Numbered from the stretch's first letter, positions 16,716 through 25,465 are shown. The stretch: DNA of 41,209 nt from an uncultured Chloroflexota bacterium (GCA_937876225.1 CALFIC010000178.1:1-41209), one strand, 5' to 3'. Notes: generated by a model not told the origin, from the letters alone. Translations and numbers: made by a program.

Positions 16716-16743
16716 GTAAAGCCGCAGCCTGCTGCGGCTCTAC
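16716..16743. repeat. Dispersed palindrome, second copy
   Basis: GTAAAGCCGCAG and CTGCGGCTCTAC form a 12-base stem with one G/T-type mismatch and a CCTG loop. It lies between convergent genes, and its right arm supplies the TAG stop of the minus-strand membrane protein. It shares the GTAGAGCCG/CGGCTCTAC arms with the palindrome at 7394-7439. It may act as a terminator. Confidence 0.75.
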
Positions 16744-17597
16744 AACACCGCACCAATGATGGCGACCATCAATACACTGCCGATAATGGCGTATTCCCAA
16801 TAGGTGCGGATGCTGGCGTTTTCGGTGAGGGAGTTCTGGAGCATGCCGGTTACTACATAAAAAATCACCAACAACAATGCCCCACCCAACAAAAACGGCG
16901 CCGACCAATAATTGAGGGCCCACAAGGCCTGCGCCAAAATAAATCCCACCATCAGTGAAAGTAAGCCGAGATTGGCTTTGGTTTGGGTCCATTGCAGTTG
17001 GGCATAGGCGAGTAATGCACCACAACTCCCCACAAATACCGCCGAGTAGAGGGTGCGTAAATGGGCATAGTAGATGGCGCTAAACAACCCAAAGGCCATC
17101 AACAAGGCCAGCCCTTGCAGGACCATCAAGGCCACTTGGCGGATTTCGGGTTGGCGATCCATCGAATAATGTTGGGCAACGAGCGATGCCAACAACAATA
17201 TGCCGGTAGAAATCAACGCCAACACAAACGCCAACATCTGTAGCCCAGAACTAAACAACCGGAAAAAGGTGAAGGTGGTAATCACCGATAACGCCGGCAA
17301 AATCCAAAACCCTGGTGCTAGCTCGATTACGGTAAAGCCCAAATTGAGTAACCACAACGGACGTGCATGGACTTGGGGGTGGTCGCGGGTAAATAAATCG
17401 GCGCCGGTACTAATCAGCACCACGATGGCCGCCAAAATCACCCAAGATACCGTGATGACGGGCAAGTCGCCCCCGAGTTGGGCCCGAATGATGTTGGGGT
17501 TGATATCCACCAAAAACACCACCGCCATCCCTAACAAAACTAATAACACCAGCGATACGATACGATCATAGCGCGGCGTGGTTGCATCAGTGCTCAT
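16740..17597 (-). CDS. Multi-pass membrane protein of unknown function
   Basis: This 285-residue protein is mostly hydrophobic, with about eight or nine membrane helices, starting with VSLVLLVLLGMAVVFLV and ending with IIGSVLMVAIIGAVL. No motif of a known transporter or enzyme is recognised. GGAG precedes the start codon. It is divergent from the methyltransferase gene with a 92-base gap. The stop codon lies inside a palindrome. Confidence 0.75.
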   Translation of the reverse strand: MSTDATTPRYDRIVSLVLLVLLGMAVVFLVDINPNIIRAQLGGDLPVITVSWVILAAIVVLISTGADLFTRDHPQVHARPLWLLNLGFTVIELAPGFWILPALSVITTFTFFRLFSSGLQMLAFVLALISTGILLLASLVAQHYSMDRQPEIRQVALMVLQGLALLMAFGLFSAIYYAHLRTLYSAVFVGSCGALLAYAQLQWTQTKANLGLLSLMVGFILAQALWALNYWSAPFLLGGALLLVIFYVVTGMLQNSLTENASIRTYWEYAIIGSVLMVAIIGAVL

Positions 17598-17689
17598 GGC
17601 TCACTCCATCTGTGTCTATTACCCCTATTATACATCGCTGCTTGTGTATGGTACAATCTGCGCGATATGCCATTAAAAAGGAGTGTGCC

Positions 17690-18352
17690 ATGCGTGACGA
17701 TATCACAAATGCTGCCATCGAAGATTATTTGAGTGGCTTAATGCCGCCCCGTCCATCACCCCTGAGCGACATGGAGCGCATCGGTCGTGAGCATGGTTGG
17801 CCACTGGTTGGTGCCGTCGAAGGCCAGTTTCTCTATATGCTGGCACGCACCAGCGGGGTGCGGGATGCCCTCGAAATCGGGACCGCCACCGGCTATGCCG
17901 CCATCTGGTTGCTCCGGGCTTTGGTGCAACACCCCGATGGACGCTTGACCGCCATCGAACGTGATCCCGAACGCTTTACCCGCGCCCGTGAATGGGTGGC
18001 TAAAGCCGGATATAGTGACCGCTTTTCAATTCACGAAGGCGACTGGTTCCGCGAATTGGCGAATATGCGTGGGCCATTCGATTTGATTTTCCTTGATATT
18101 TTGCGCCATCTCAACAACGAAAAAGAAGCCTTGCAAGCGCTCGAAATGTGCGTGCCGTTGTTGCGCCGTGGTGGGATTTTGGTGGCAGACAATGTGTTGT
18201 GTAATGCGTTGGTGCTCGAAGATGCAGACGAAGCAGCCCCGATTGTGCGTGGCATCCAAGAATTTAACCGGGCCATCATGCACCATATCGACCTTGAGTC
18301 GGTGATTTTGCCTATCCGTGATGGCATTGCAGTCTGTCGTCGTCGCACGTAG
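17690..18352 (+). CDS. SAM-dependent O-methyltransferase
   Basis: This 220-residue protein is a class I methyltransferase of the O-methyltransferase family 3 (caffeoyl-CoA/catechol type). Motif I is ALEIGTATGYAAIWLL (about 61-76), the acidic ribose-binding residue is in LTAIERDPE, and the metal-associated FDLIFLDI and ILVADNVL motifs follow. It methylates a hydroxyl on a small molecule. ATG 17690 has AAGGAG six bases upstream and is preferred to the earlier in-frame codon at 17582, which overlaps the divergent gene. A TACAAT at 17652 may be its -10. Confidence 0.9.
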   Translation: MRDDITNAAIEDYLSGLMPPRPSPLSDMERIGREHGWPLVGAVEGQFLYMLARTSGVRDALEIGTATGYAAIWLLRALVQHPDGRLTAIERDPERFTRAREWVAKAGYSDRFSIHEGDWFRELANMRGPFDLIFLDILRHLNNEKEALQALEMCVPLLRRGGILVADNVLCNALVLEDADEAAPIVRGIQEFNRAIMHHIDLESVILPIRDGIAVCRRRT

Positions 18353-18377
18353 GGTTCAGTTTTTTATAAAAATAATG

Positions 18378-18418
18378 CCCGCACTATGCAATTGTCGTGG
18401 TGTAGGCATTTTTTATGC
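18378..18418. terminator. Weak hairpin between convergent genes
   Basis: AATGCC and GGCATT with an inner CAC/GTG pair form an interrupted stem followed by TTTTT. It lies between the methyltransferase stop and the next minus-strand gene. Confidence 0.45.
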
Positions 18419-18427
18419 ATCAAAATA

Positions 18428-19204
18428 TCATTCTTGGGGCGGTGTCGGTTGTTGATGACGCGTTAATTCTTCGAGCACTGCGAGATCGATAATCGGCATG
18501 CCTGCAGTATTGTTTGTGTTGAATTGGATTTGTAACAGCGACGTGATGGCGATATGGATGCCCCAAAACACCAACAGTATTGAGCAAATCAAGCCAAAGG
18601 CTGTTAATCCACTTGCTCCAGTTAATAACGACATGGCATAGAATGGTGCACCAATCACCGCATAACAAAAAATCTGCAAGCCAAAAATCACCGGGATGAT
18701 TTGCAGGGTGGTGACAACGCTTACCCGCCAATATTCAAACATCATGCGTAACACAATGATGGCGCACAAGGTATGCAGTAATGCTAAATAAAAGGTGACA
18801 GGAATACCGAGCGCCGTGATTTCGTTATCGTATGACCAGACCCCAAATTGGGCACCTAGTCCTTCTACACTCCAAAAAAACAAAAACACACCGCCGACAA
18901 TTCCCCATATCCCGAAGTAACCGATATCAACAAGGTTGTGGCGTAGGGTAGCAAAAATAATAATTGCCGGTAATACCATTACCCACCCCCCTAAAAAGGC
19001 CACGAGTGGCAGGGTGTGCCCAACGAGATACACGAGTTCGCTGGTATAGACGATGCCATAAAGCCAATGCCAGAGCGGCGAAAACAAACCGCTGAACATA
19101 GCGGTGACTGCCACACACACAAACAATGGTGATCGTGCGGATAATCCCACAAACACACACAAAATGATTACGATGGCTGCGAGGAGGAAGAGAATGATTT
19201 CCAT
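18428..19204 (-). CDS. Multi-pass membrane protein of unknown function
   Basis: This 258-residue protein has about seven hydrophobic helices (IILFLLAAIVIILCVFVGL first, then six more) and a short hydrophilic C-terminus rich in Pro and Gln. It has no motif that I recognise. AAGGA lies before the start. It follows the DUF1444 gene by 24 bases on the same strand, so it may be the third gene of the purL operon. Confidence 0.72.
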   Translation of the reverse strand: MEIILFLLAAIVIILCVFVGLSARSPLFVCVAVTAMFSGLFSPLWHWLYGIVYTSELVYLVGHTLPLVAFLGGWVMVLPAIIIFATLRHNLVDIGYFGIWGIVGGVFLFFWSVEGLGAQFGVWSYDNEITALGIPVTFYLALLHTLCAIIVLRMMFEYWRVSVVTTLQIIPVIFGLQIFCYAVIGAPFYAMSLLTGASGLTAFGLICSILLVFWGIHIAITSLLQIQFNTNNTAGMPIIDLAVLEELTRHQQPTPPQE

Positions 19205-19228
19205 CGTGGAATCCTTCCTTACGAATAC

Positions 19229-20035
19229 TTAAGCCCCGCTGTATTCGCGTACTTCATTGTGGCTAATCGTAAATAACCGATCACTCAAGCCATGCGCATG
19301 TTGGCGCATGTCACGGGTGATTTGCAGTGCTACAGCCGCAACCCGATCGGGGTCGTCGTCACTGATAATCACCAAAAAATCACGATTGGGAATCCCAATC
19401 ACAATATCTCCGGGGATATCGTTGCTGGCAGCTTGGATGATATCGGGGAGCAAAATCCGAACAGCATCGAGACCATCATTCACATTAAACACCACTACTT
19501 GTTGCGATCCATTCCCTGCTTTGTGGTAGGGGACCTGTTGCGAGCGGTCATGGAGGTTGGTGATGGCTTGGGCATGCACCGTATGTTCGCTGACATTCCA
19601 GCGCTCGAGTTGGGTTTCGGTCAAATACGACAACCGTTTGCCGTCATTGATCGCATAGGTGATGATGAGGTCTGCGAGGAACACACGGTAGATAATAGGT
19701 TCGGCGCCCCGCTCGATGAGATCGGCTAGCAAGGCGATTGGTTTGAGTTGGGGGATGATTTGGCTGGCGATAGCCTGATATCCCGGGTCGGCGATGCCTT
19801 TTTCGCCCCGACTGACGCGCAACAACGTACTAAGGACTGCATCAACAGCATCTGGACGGCGCCGGTAGGCCCGCTCAAACGGTTCAATATCAACAGCCAC
19901 GGATTCATCGCCACGGGTAATGATGATATGGCCGTCGGCGAATTGCACATCACTAATCTCGATGTCGAGCTCGGGCAATGTCACAATAACATGTGCCACA
20001 AAAGCGTCGTAGTTGTTGTCGGTTGGTTGTTTCAT
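19229..20035 (-). CDS. DUF1444 family protein (YtpQ-like)
   Basis: This 268-residue protein resembles the DUF1444 family typified by Bacillus YtpQ. Recognisable parts are the RGEKGI region, a middle block on RVFLADLIITYAINDG, then LSYLTETQLERWNVSEHTVHAQAITNL and GIPNRDFLVI near the end. The family function is unknown and it is predicted to be cytoplasmic. Its ATG overlaps the purL stop by four bases (20032-20035), so its translation depends on purL. The link with purL may be only operon economy. Confidence 0.8.
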   Translation of the reverse strand: MKQPTDNNYDAFVAHVIVTLPELDIEISDVQFADGHIIITRGDESVAVDIEPFERAYRRRPDAVDAVLSTLLRVSRGEKGIADPGYQAIASQIIPQLKPIALLADLIERGAEPIIYRVFLADLIITYAINDGKRLSYLTETQLERWNVSEHTVHAQAITNLHDRSQQVPYHKAGNGSQQVVVFNVNDGLDAVRILLPDIIQAASNDIPGDIVIGIPNRDFLVIISDDDPDRVAAVALQITRDMRQHAHGLSDRLFTISHNEVREYSGA

Positions 20036-22893
20036 ACAATCGCCGTGTTGAATTGGGTGACGAGTGTGGCCACCGCACTATCGATACAAATCTGCCCTTG
20101 TGCCATCACCGTCAATTGCAGAGAATCGTTGACCTGTCCAATCGCAGCGTGAGGAATGTCACCAAGCAGGGCGCTGAATGCCACTTGGTGCGCAACGGGC
20201 ACTTCGACGAGGAATCGGCTAGGGCTTTCGCTAAACAAGCGTACAAACGCATCATCGCTATTGCTTGGCACGACATCGAGGTCAATGTGCAGGCCCAAGC
20301 GCCCAGCTAGTGCCATTTCGGCGGCAGCGACCGCCAACCCACCCTCGCTGATATCGTGACACGCCACCGTCAGCCCGGCCTGGATGGCCTGGTGCAGTTG
20401 CGTCATCAGTCGTGGGGCGAGTGCCAAATCTACCCGGGGCATTTGCCATTCTGCGCCACGAGGCAATCCTGCCACCATGGTGGCATGGGATCCCGCCAAG
20501 GTATTGGTGGTCGTCCCCACAATGTAGAGCGCATTCCCGGCCTGCTTGAGGTCGCTGGTCTGAGAATGACGAATGTCGGGGTGGTAGGCCATCGCCGAAA
20601 TCAACAAGGTACCGGGGATGGCGATGCGCTGACCCGTGGCGGTGCGGTATTCGTTGTTGAGCGAATCTTTGCCCGAAATAAACGGCGTCCCATAGGCCAA
20701 GGCCGCATCATAGCAGGCCGCAGTAGCACGTGTCAGTCCGCCCATACGGTCGGGTTGGCGCGGGTCGCCCCAACAGAAGTTGTCCAAAATAGTACAAGCC
20801 CGCGGGTCACCACCCACTGCCACTACATTGCGCAGGGCTTCGTCGATAGCAACTAATCCCATCCAATAGGGGTCGAATTGACTCAGTTGCGGCGCCATGC
20901 CACAGCCCAGCGCCACCCCTTGGGTGGTATCGGGGCGGATTTGCAACACCGCCGCATCGCCGGGGCCATCACTGGCCGCCCCCACCAAGGGTTTGACCAC
21001 GGTGCGACCTTGGATTTCGTGGTCGTAGCCGCGGATGATTTGGGCACGGCTGGCGATATTGGGGTGCGCCAACAAGGCGTGCAAAATCGCCGTATGGCTC
21101 AACTGTTGCCATTGGGGCGCGGGGATTGCGTCTGGTTGCCAGGTGGCAGTAAGTACCCGTTGGGGCCGCCCGTCGTGGAGCATCTGCATGGCGATATCAA
21201 CCAGCACCACATTGTGATGGGTGACCACCAACCGACCACTGCCATCAAATGTTCCTACTGCCGTCGCTTCGACTTCTTCGGCGGCACAACAGGCTAACAA
21301 GGCAGCCAGATGCTGGGGCGGCACGGCCATCACGATGCGCTCTTGCGCTTCGGAGAGCCAAATTTCCCATGGTTGTAGGCCAGCATATTTCAAGGGCACG
21401 TGCGACAATTCCACCCGGGCGCCGGTCTGCTCGCCCATTTCGCCGATGGCCGACGACAATCCGCCGGCACCACAATCGGTGATAGCGCTATATAAGCCGG
21501 CATCGCGGGCTTGGATGACCACGTCGATGAGCTTTTTTTCGGTAATGGGATCGCCAATTTGCACCGCACTGCCTGCTTCTTGGGCGGTAGTGTGGGTGAG
21601 TTCAATCGATGAAAAAGTCGCGCCGTGGATGCCGTCGCGCCCAGTACGGCCACCGAGCACCACAATCATATCGCCTACCCCCACATTGCGGGGGTGTTTG
21701 CCTTGGGGCGCTAACCCGACCGTACCACAAAAAACCAGTGGATTGGCAATATACCCTGGGTCGAAATAGACGGCACCATTGACAATCGGCACGCCGATTT
21801 TGTTGCCGTAATCTTGGACGCCGGCAATTACGCCTACGCTGACTTGATGCGGTGGCAATACTTGGCCTCCAAAGTTGGCGATTTGGCCATCATTTGGCCC
21901 AAAACAAAAGACATCAGTAGCGGCAATCGGTTGCGCCGATACCCCGAGGACGTCACGCAGTACCCCACCCATGCCCGTATTGGCGCCCCCAAAGGGCTCC
22001 AAGGCAGAGGGGTGATTGTGGGTCTCGACTTTGAACGACAGTTCGTATTCATCATCAAAGGCCACAATCCCGGCATTATCGACAAAGGCCGAAATCAAAG
22101 TCAGGTTGCGTAACTGCGGCGCAGTGGCAGTGGTCGCCCGCATGAGATAGGTGCGAATCAAGCTGTCGATTTGGGCGTGGGTACCGAGCTCCACCAAGGC
22201 TGGGTGCAATGACTGTTGGTCGAGAGGAATGTCGTGATCGATACCACTATAATGCACCAGCCCTTTGAATGTTTTGTGCGAGCAGTGTTCGCTCCAGGTT
22301 TGGGCGATGGTTTCGAGCTCGCCATCACTCGGATCACGGTCGATACGTTGATAGTAGGCTTGGATGGTACGCATTTCGGCCAAATCGAGGGCTAGTAGGC
22401 TTTTTTGGCTGAGGGTTAATAAGGCTGCGTCATCGAGCGTACGAATAGGTACGACAGCGATGTGAGCGGGGCGTTGAGGTGGCGTAGCAAGGAGCTGTAA
22501 ATAAAAATCACGCCGTTCGTTGTGGTGGTGCGTATCAATGGCGCGGCGAGTCTGGATTAATTCGTTGTAGGCAGGGGTGTCGCCAAGGGTGCGGCGTATG
22601 GTGCGGATTTGGGAGATGCCCGTAATCCCCAAACGCTGGGCCCCAATGGCGATACTCTCGGCTTCGTTGTCGGTGACGCCTGGCCGGAAGGCGACTTCGT
22701 AACCGGCGCTTGTAATAGGATCAATGGTCGGCGCGTGCAAATCATACCACGCAGCGGTTTGAATCACGGGATCGCACAAGAGTTGGGTCGTCAAGCGTGA
22801 AATATCGTCACCATTGACGTCACCACCAACCAGATAAAGGGCAGTGGTGTGTGCGTTGTCGTGATTGGCCACGGTAATTATATATGCCGCCAT
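20032..22893 (-). CDS. purL: Phosphoribosylformylglycinamidine synthase, PurS-PurL fusion type
   Basis: This 953-residue protein converts FGAR, glutamine-derived ammonia and ATP to FGAM in purine synthesis. The catalytic part has the TWSEHCSHKTFKG motif, FKVETHNHPSALEPFGGANTG (the ATP and FGAR loop, read in pieces), the second-half GAASDGPGDAA and FISGKDSL, and the end block CHDISEGGLAV. It is longer than small PurL (about 740) and shorter than large PurL (about 1290). The extra N-terminal part holds a PurS-like region (VAFRPGVTDNEAESIAIGAQRLG), and no glutaminase domain is fused, so a separate PurQ is needed. ATG 22893 is chosen; the upstream in-frame extension to 22959 lies in the intergenic region. 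Confidence 0.93.
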   Translation of the reverse strand: MAAYIITVANHDNAHTTALYLVGGDVNGDDISRLTTQLLCDPVIQTAAWYDLHAPTIDPITSAGYEVAFRPGVTDNEAESIAIGAQRLGITGISQIRTIRRTLGDTPAYNELIQTRRAIDTHHHNERRDFYLQLLATPPQRPAHIAVVPIRTLDDAALLTLSQKSLLALDLAEMRTIQAYYQRIDRDPSDGELETIAQTWSEHCSHKTFKGLVHYSGIDHDIPLDQQSLHPALVELGTHAQIDSLIRTYLMRATTATAPQLRNLTLISAFVDNAGIVAFDDEYELSFKVETHNHPSALEPFGGANTGMGGVLRDVLGVSAQPIAATDVFCFGPNDGQIANFGGQVLPPHQVSVGVIAGVQDYGNKIGVPIVNGAVYFDPGYIANPLVFCGTVGLAPQGKHPRNVGVGDMIVVLGGRTGRDGIHGATFSSIELTHTTAQEAGSAVQIGDPITEKKLIDVVIQARDAGLYSAITDCGAGGLSSAIGEMGEQTGARVELSHVPLKYAGLQPWEIWLSEAQERIVMAVPPQHLAALLACCAAEEVEATAVGTFDGSGRLVVTHHNVVLVDIAMQMLHDGRPQRVLTATWQPDAIPAPQWQQLSHTAILHALLAHPNIASRAQIIRGYDHEIQGRTVVKPLVGAASDGPGDAAVLQIRPDTTQGVALGCGMAPQLSQFDPYWMGLVAIDEALRNVVAVGGDPRACTILDNFCWGDPRQPDRMGGLTRATAACYDAALAYGTPFISGKDSLNNEYRTATGQRIAIPGTLLISAMAYHPDIRHSQTSDLKQAGNALYIVGTTTNTLAGSHATMVAGLPRGAEWQMPRVDLALAPRLMTQLHQAIQAGLTVACHDISEGGLAVAAAEMALAGRLGLHIDLDVVPSNSDDAFVRLFSESPSRFLVEVPVAHQVAFSALLGDIPHAAIGQVNDSLQLTVMAQGQICIDSAVATLVTQFNTAIV

Positions 22894-22917
22894 GTTGTTC
22901 CTAATTAAAATGAAAAC

Positions 22918-22982
22918 ACCATACTGCACAGTATACTCGTTGCGGTTGTTGATGGTCAAGGATAGTCACAGTATGGTATGAT
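22918..22982. promoter_or_regulatory. Candidate operator in purL divergent region
   Basis: ACCATACTG (22918-22926) and CAGTATGGT (22969-22977) are exact inverted copies. Within the left part, ATACTGCACAGTAT (22921-22934) is itself a palindrome. A -10-like TATGAT at 22977-22982 points to the plus strand gene. The layout suits a regulator acting on both divergent genes; which one is unknown. Confidence 0.4.
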
Positions 22983-23020
22983 GCAATCACCATGTACAAT
23001 AGTCACGAAAGCGCATTCAG

Positions 23021-23566
23021 ATGCCACAAATCTATGAATCTGCCCCATTCGATACCCATTCCCAACAAATTACGCAACGGTTAGTATTTGTGGGTGGTGC
23101 GTTAACATTTCCCGGCTTATTTCTGGCCTTGAGTGGCCTCGTGCGCTATGAAATGGCGTATTACAGCGCTATTGCATCAGGTGTGCTGGCCGCCGTACTA
23201 TTGCTCGTAATTTGGTGGATGTGGGCAGGTCAGCCTGCCCAATTGGAAGTACACGCCGACCAGTTAGTTATCAAGCGCAAATGGTGGCGGGCGATTCGCG
23301 TCCCGTTCAGCCAAATCACTGCCATCACGCGACTCCCCTTGACGGTCGAGATGCGCCATGTGCGCTGGGCTACCAATGTGGGGGTATTTGGCTACCAAGG
23401 CGTTTTTATCAGCAAATTATACGGACGCTACCAATGCCTTGCGAGTGACCGCGATTGTCTGGTGGCGATTAGTCGCACCAATGGCTTGTTGCTTGTGGTC
23501 AGCCCGTTCCAACCCGCGGTATTTGTGGCCGCCGCCCGTGAGGCAATCAGTGCAAAGGTGCCGTAA
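23021..23566 (+). CDS. Membrane protein with PH-like domain
   Basis: This 181-residue protein has two predicted membrane helices (LVFVGGALTFPGLFLALSGL at 21-40 and YYSAIASGVLAAVLLLVIWW at 47-66), then a soluble part resembling bacterial PH domains: LEVHADQLVIKRKWWRAIRVPFSQITAI and a C-terminal GLLLVVSPFQPAVFVAAARE. The domain would face the cytoplasm. Function is unknown. The ribosome site is weak. Two bases separate it from the next gene, so the pair is probably an operon. Confidence 0.75.
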   Translation: MPQIYESAPFDTHSQQITQRLVFVGGALTFPGLFLALSGLVRYEMAYYSAIASGVLAAVLLLVIWWMWAGQPAQLEVHADQLVIKRKWWRAIRVPFSQITAITRLPLTVEMRHVRWATNVGVFGYQGVFISKLYGRYQCLASDRDCLVAISRTNGLLLVVSPFQPAVFVAAAREAISAKVP

Positions 23567-23568
23567 TC

Positions 23569-24123
23569 ATGTTGTTTGCTGCCTACGACGCTCTCGATTT
23601 GCCGTGTCACTTCAGCCAACTCATCGAAGGTGAGCGCCACCACGACGGCCGGCGCTACTTACCGACGATTGTCTTGACGCCCCCCCAACCACACGATCAC
23701 GCAGCCAGCCCATTGGTGGCGACATTGCCAGTGGTTGATCGGCATCACTTGGTTGATTTGCGCCATGTTGGTCAGATAGGCTCAGCCAAATTGGTGTTAT
23801 TGTTGTGCCAATTCATGCTCCAAGTGGTGCCCTATCGCCGTGGCCTGATGGATGTCGGCTCGCCAGTGGGAGTGCCATTGGTCTATGGCCAAGTCCAAGA
23901 GGTGGCGGTATGGGAATTACCCACCACGCCGTTACCTTACGAGTCGCTCTATTGTGAATTTGTGCTCGATATTGGTGGCGGTACAGTGGGAGTTCGCACG
24001 CATGCTACTGCTCCCGATTTGGCAAAAAAACTCGGTACGGCCAAGGTGAATCGTGGCGATTGGATTGTGGTGCGCCGTCCCCGCATTGATATTTTGGCGT
24101 TTACACCACAAATTATGCCGTAA
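23569..24123 (+). CDS. Conserved hypothetical protein
   Basis: This 184-residue soluble protein has no signal peptide or membrane segment and no recognised motif. It starts three bases after the stop of the PH-like membrane protein and is very probably translated with it. Gly-rich EFVLDIGGGTVGV in the middle is probably a turn between strands. Nothing more can be supported. Confidence 0.65.
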   Translation: MLFAAYDALDLPCHFSQLIEGERHHDGRRYLPTIVLTPPQPHDHAASPLVATLPVVDRHHLVDLRHVGQIGSAKLVLLLCQFMLQVVPYRRGLMDVGSPVGVPLVYGQVQEVAVWELPTTPLPYESLYCEFVLDIGGGTVGVRTHATAPDLAKKLGTAKVNRGDWIVVRRPRIDILAFTPQIMP

Positions 24124-24174
24124 CCGCTGTAGAACCGCTGTAGAACCGCTGTAGTAGAACCGCTGCCTGCAGCG
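24124..24174. repeat. Short direct repeats with terminal palindrome
   Basis: CCGCTGTAGAA occurs at 24124 and 24135, then at 24146 with a TAG insertion (to 24159). It ends in CGCTGCCTGCAGCG, a small palindrome (24161-24174). It looks like a degenerate, stuttered copy of the GTAGAGCCG-type dispersed palindrome. Confidence 0.7.
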
Positions 24175-24175
24175 T

Positions 24176-24200
24176 TGCCTCCATGCATCGCATGGAGGCA
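24176..24200. terminator. Hairpin after the hypothetical gene
   Basis: TGCCTCCATG (24176-24185) pairs perfectly with CATGGAGGCA (24191-24200) around a five-base loop. No T run follows. It could stabilise the 3-prime end or end transcription with help. Confidence 0.5.
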
Positions 24201-24263
24201 TGGACGCAAAGGCATTTTACATTGTCACTTATCCATTGTTCATTTTCAATTTTCAATTGTTCT

Positions 24264-24291
24264 TTGACAATAATTGAGATTGTGATAATAT
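24264..24291 (+). promoter_or_regulatory. Candidate promoter of first auracyanin gene
   Basis: A consensus TTGACA (24264-24269) is followed after 16 bases by TAATAT (24286-24291), in an AT-rich stretch. It lies about 50 bases before the gene. Upstream (24227-24260) are imperfect heptamer repeats of the ATTTTCA type. Confidence 0.6.
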
Positions 24292-24345
24292 ACACGTACT
24301 GTGCAAACAGGATTGAACGACAACGTAACGAGGAGTTAGTTCACC

Positions 24346-24810
24346 ATGAAGATCTCAGTTCGCAAAATCGCTTTGGGTGTGTTGTTGGTTGGTGCATTCG
24401 TCCTTGCCGCTTGTGGCGGTGCAAAAGACGGCGCTGCCAGTGGTGGTTTGACCGTTGGTACGGACGGCGAGAACTTGGCATTTGCCCCCGTCACCTTGAC
24501 CGCCAAGGCCGGCGAAAAGGTATCGATTACCTTCAAGAACAATTCGACCGCTTTGAGCCACAACTTCGTGTTGGTCAATGGTGGCGAAGATGTCGCAGCC
24601 ACGGTTGACGAAGCTGCCGGCACCGCTGGCGAAGCCGCTGGGTACATCCCCGCTGACAAAGCCAACATCATTGCCAACAGCGCATTGATTGCCCCCGGCG
24701 CCAGCGCCACGGTTGAGTTCACCGCTCCAGCCGCCGGTACCTACACCTACGTCTGCACCTACCCCGCTCACTTGGGCGGCGGTATGAAGGGTGTCTTGAC
24801 CGTCAACTAA
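24346..24810 (+). CDS. Auracyanin-like blue copper lipoprotein
   Basis: This 154-residue protein resembles auracyanins, the cupredoxin electron carriers of Chloroflexia. It has a lipoprotein signal with lipobox LAAC (Cys23), then one cupredoxin domain. The copper ligands are H72 (LSHNFVLV), C137, H142 and M147 (YVCTYPAHLGGGMKG). It should shuttle electrons outside the cell membrane, in place of cytochrome c, between a complex III-like enzyme and a terminal oxidase or photosystem. A good TTGACA promoter and a CGAGGAG-type ribosome site precede it, and a strong terminator follows, so it is a single-gene unit. Confidence 0.93.
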   Translation: MKISVRKIALGVLLVGAFVLAACGGAKDGAASGGLTVGTDGENLAFAPVTLTAKAGEKVSITFKNNSTALSHNFVLVNGGEDVAATVDEAAGTAGEAAGYIPADKANIIANSALIAPGASATVEFTAPAAGTYTYVCTYPAHLGGGMKGVLTVN

Positions 24811-24824
24811 TTGTTGATGTTCCC

Positions 24825-24860
24825 AAACCACCACGGTGCCTACGCACCGTGGTGGTTTTT
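24825..24860 (+). terminator. Terminator after first auracyanin gene
   Basis: A perfect 15-base stem (24825-24839 with 24844-24858) with a four-base loop is followed by a T run that starts inside the stem end. It ends the auracyanin transcript before the GNAT gene. Confidence 0.88.
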
Positions 24861-24885
24861 GTATCGTTTCGTGCAAGGAACTGTG

Positions 24886-25374
24886 ATGTACCATCGTCCC
24901 GTTCAATCAACCGATGCGCCATTGTTGGCACGTATCTATGCCGATCCACGGGCAATGCGTTGGCTGAGTGCCGATGGCCAACCATTGAGCGATGGTGCCA
25001 TTCAGCAAATTGTGGCAACCAACGTTACTCGTTGGCAGACCCTTGGCTATGGCACGTGGCTCTTTTTTGATGATGCCGATACCTTTGTAGGCTATGCTGG
25101 CCTCAAACCGACGACTATTGGCGGAGCGGGGAGCACCGAATTATTGTATGGGGTGGTGCCAGATTTTTGGCGCCAAGGGGTGGCAACGAAGATGGTGTCA
25201 ACGATACTCCAGCATGCTGATACCATTCTCTCATTGCCTCGGCTGGTGGGGTATACGTTGACGACGAACATGGCCTCGCAACAGGTCTTGTTGCGCCACG
25301 GTTTTGTCTACCAAGGGGAAGTCACGCATGCGAATCTTCCTCATTATTGGTATGTCCGTATCTGTGCTATATGA
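24886..25374 (+). CDS. GNAT family N-acetyltransferase (RimJ/RimL-like)
   Basis: This 162-residue protein has the GNAT fold of the ribosomal-protein acetyltransferase group. It begins HRPVQSTDAPLLARIYADP, has ELLYGVVPDFWRQGVATKMV as motif A with the acetyl-CoA pyrophosphate loop (RQGVAT), and ends NMASQQVLLRHGFVYQGE as motif B. It acetylates an amine; the substrate is not known. ATG 24886 has AAGGA upstream (GTG 24883 is an alternative); the ORF could be extended to 24811 but that would run through the terminator. Confidence 0.88.
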   Translation: MYHRPVQSTDAPLLARIYADPRAMRWLSADGQPLSDGAIQQIVATNVTRWQTLGYGTWLFFDDADTFVGYAGLKPTTIGGAGSTELLYGVVPDFWRQGVATKMVSTILQHADTILSLPRLVGYTLTTNMASQQVLLRHGFVYQGEVTHANLPHYWYVRICAI

Positions 25375-25465
25375 TTTTTATGCACATATTTTTTAAAAAA
25401 TAATTAAAACATAAATTGCTGTTTTTTTATTAAAAAATGAAACAAACACATCAATTATTTCTTTA

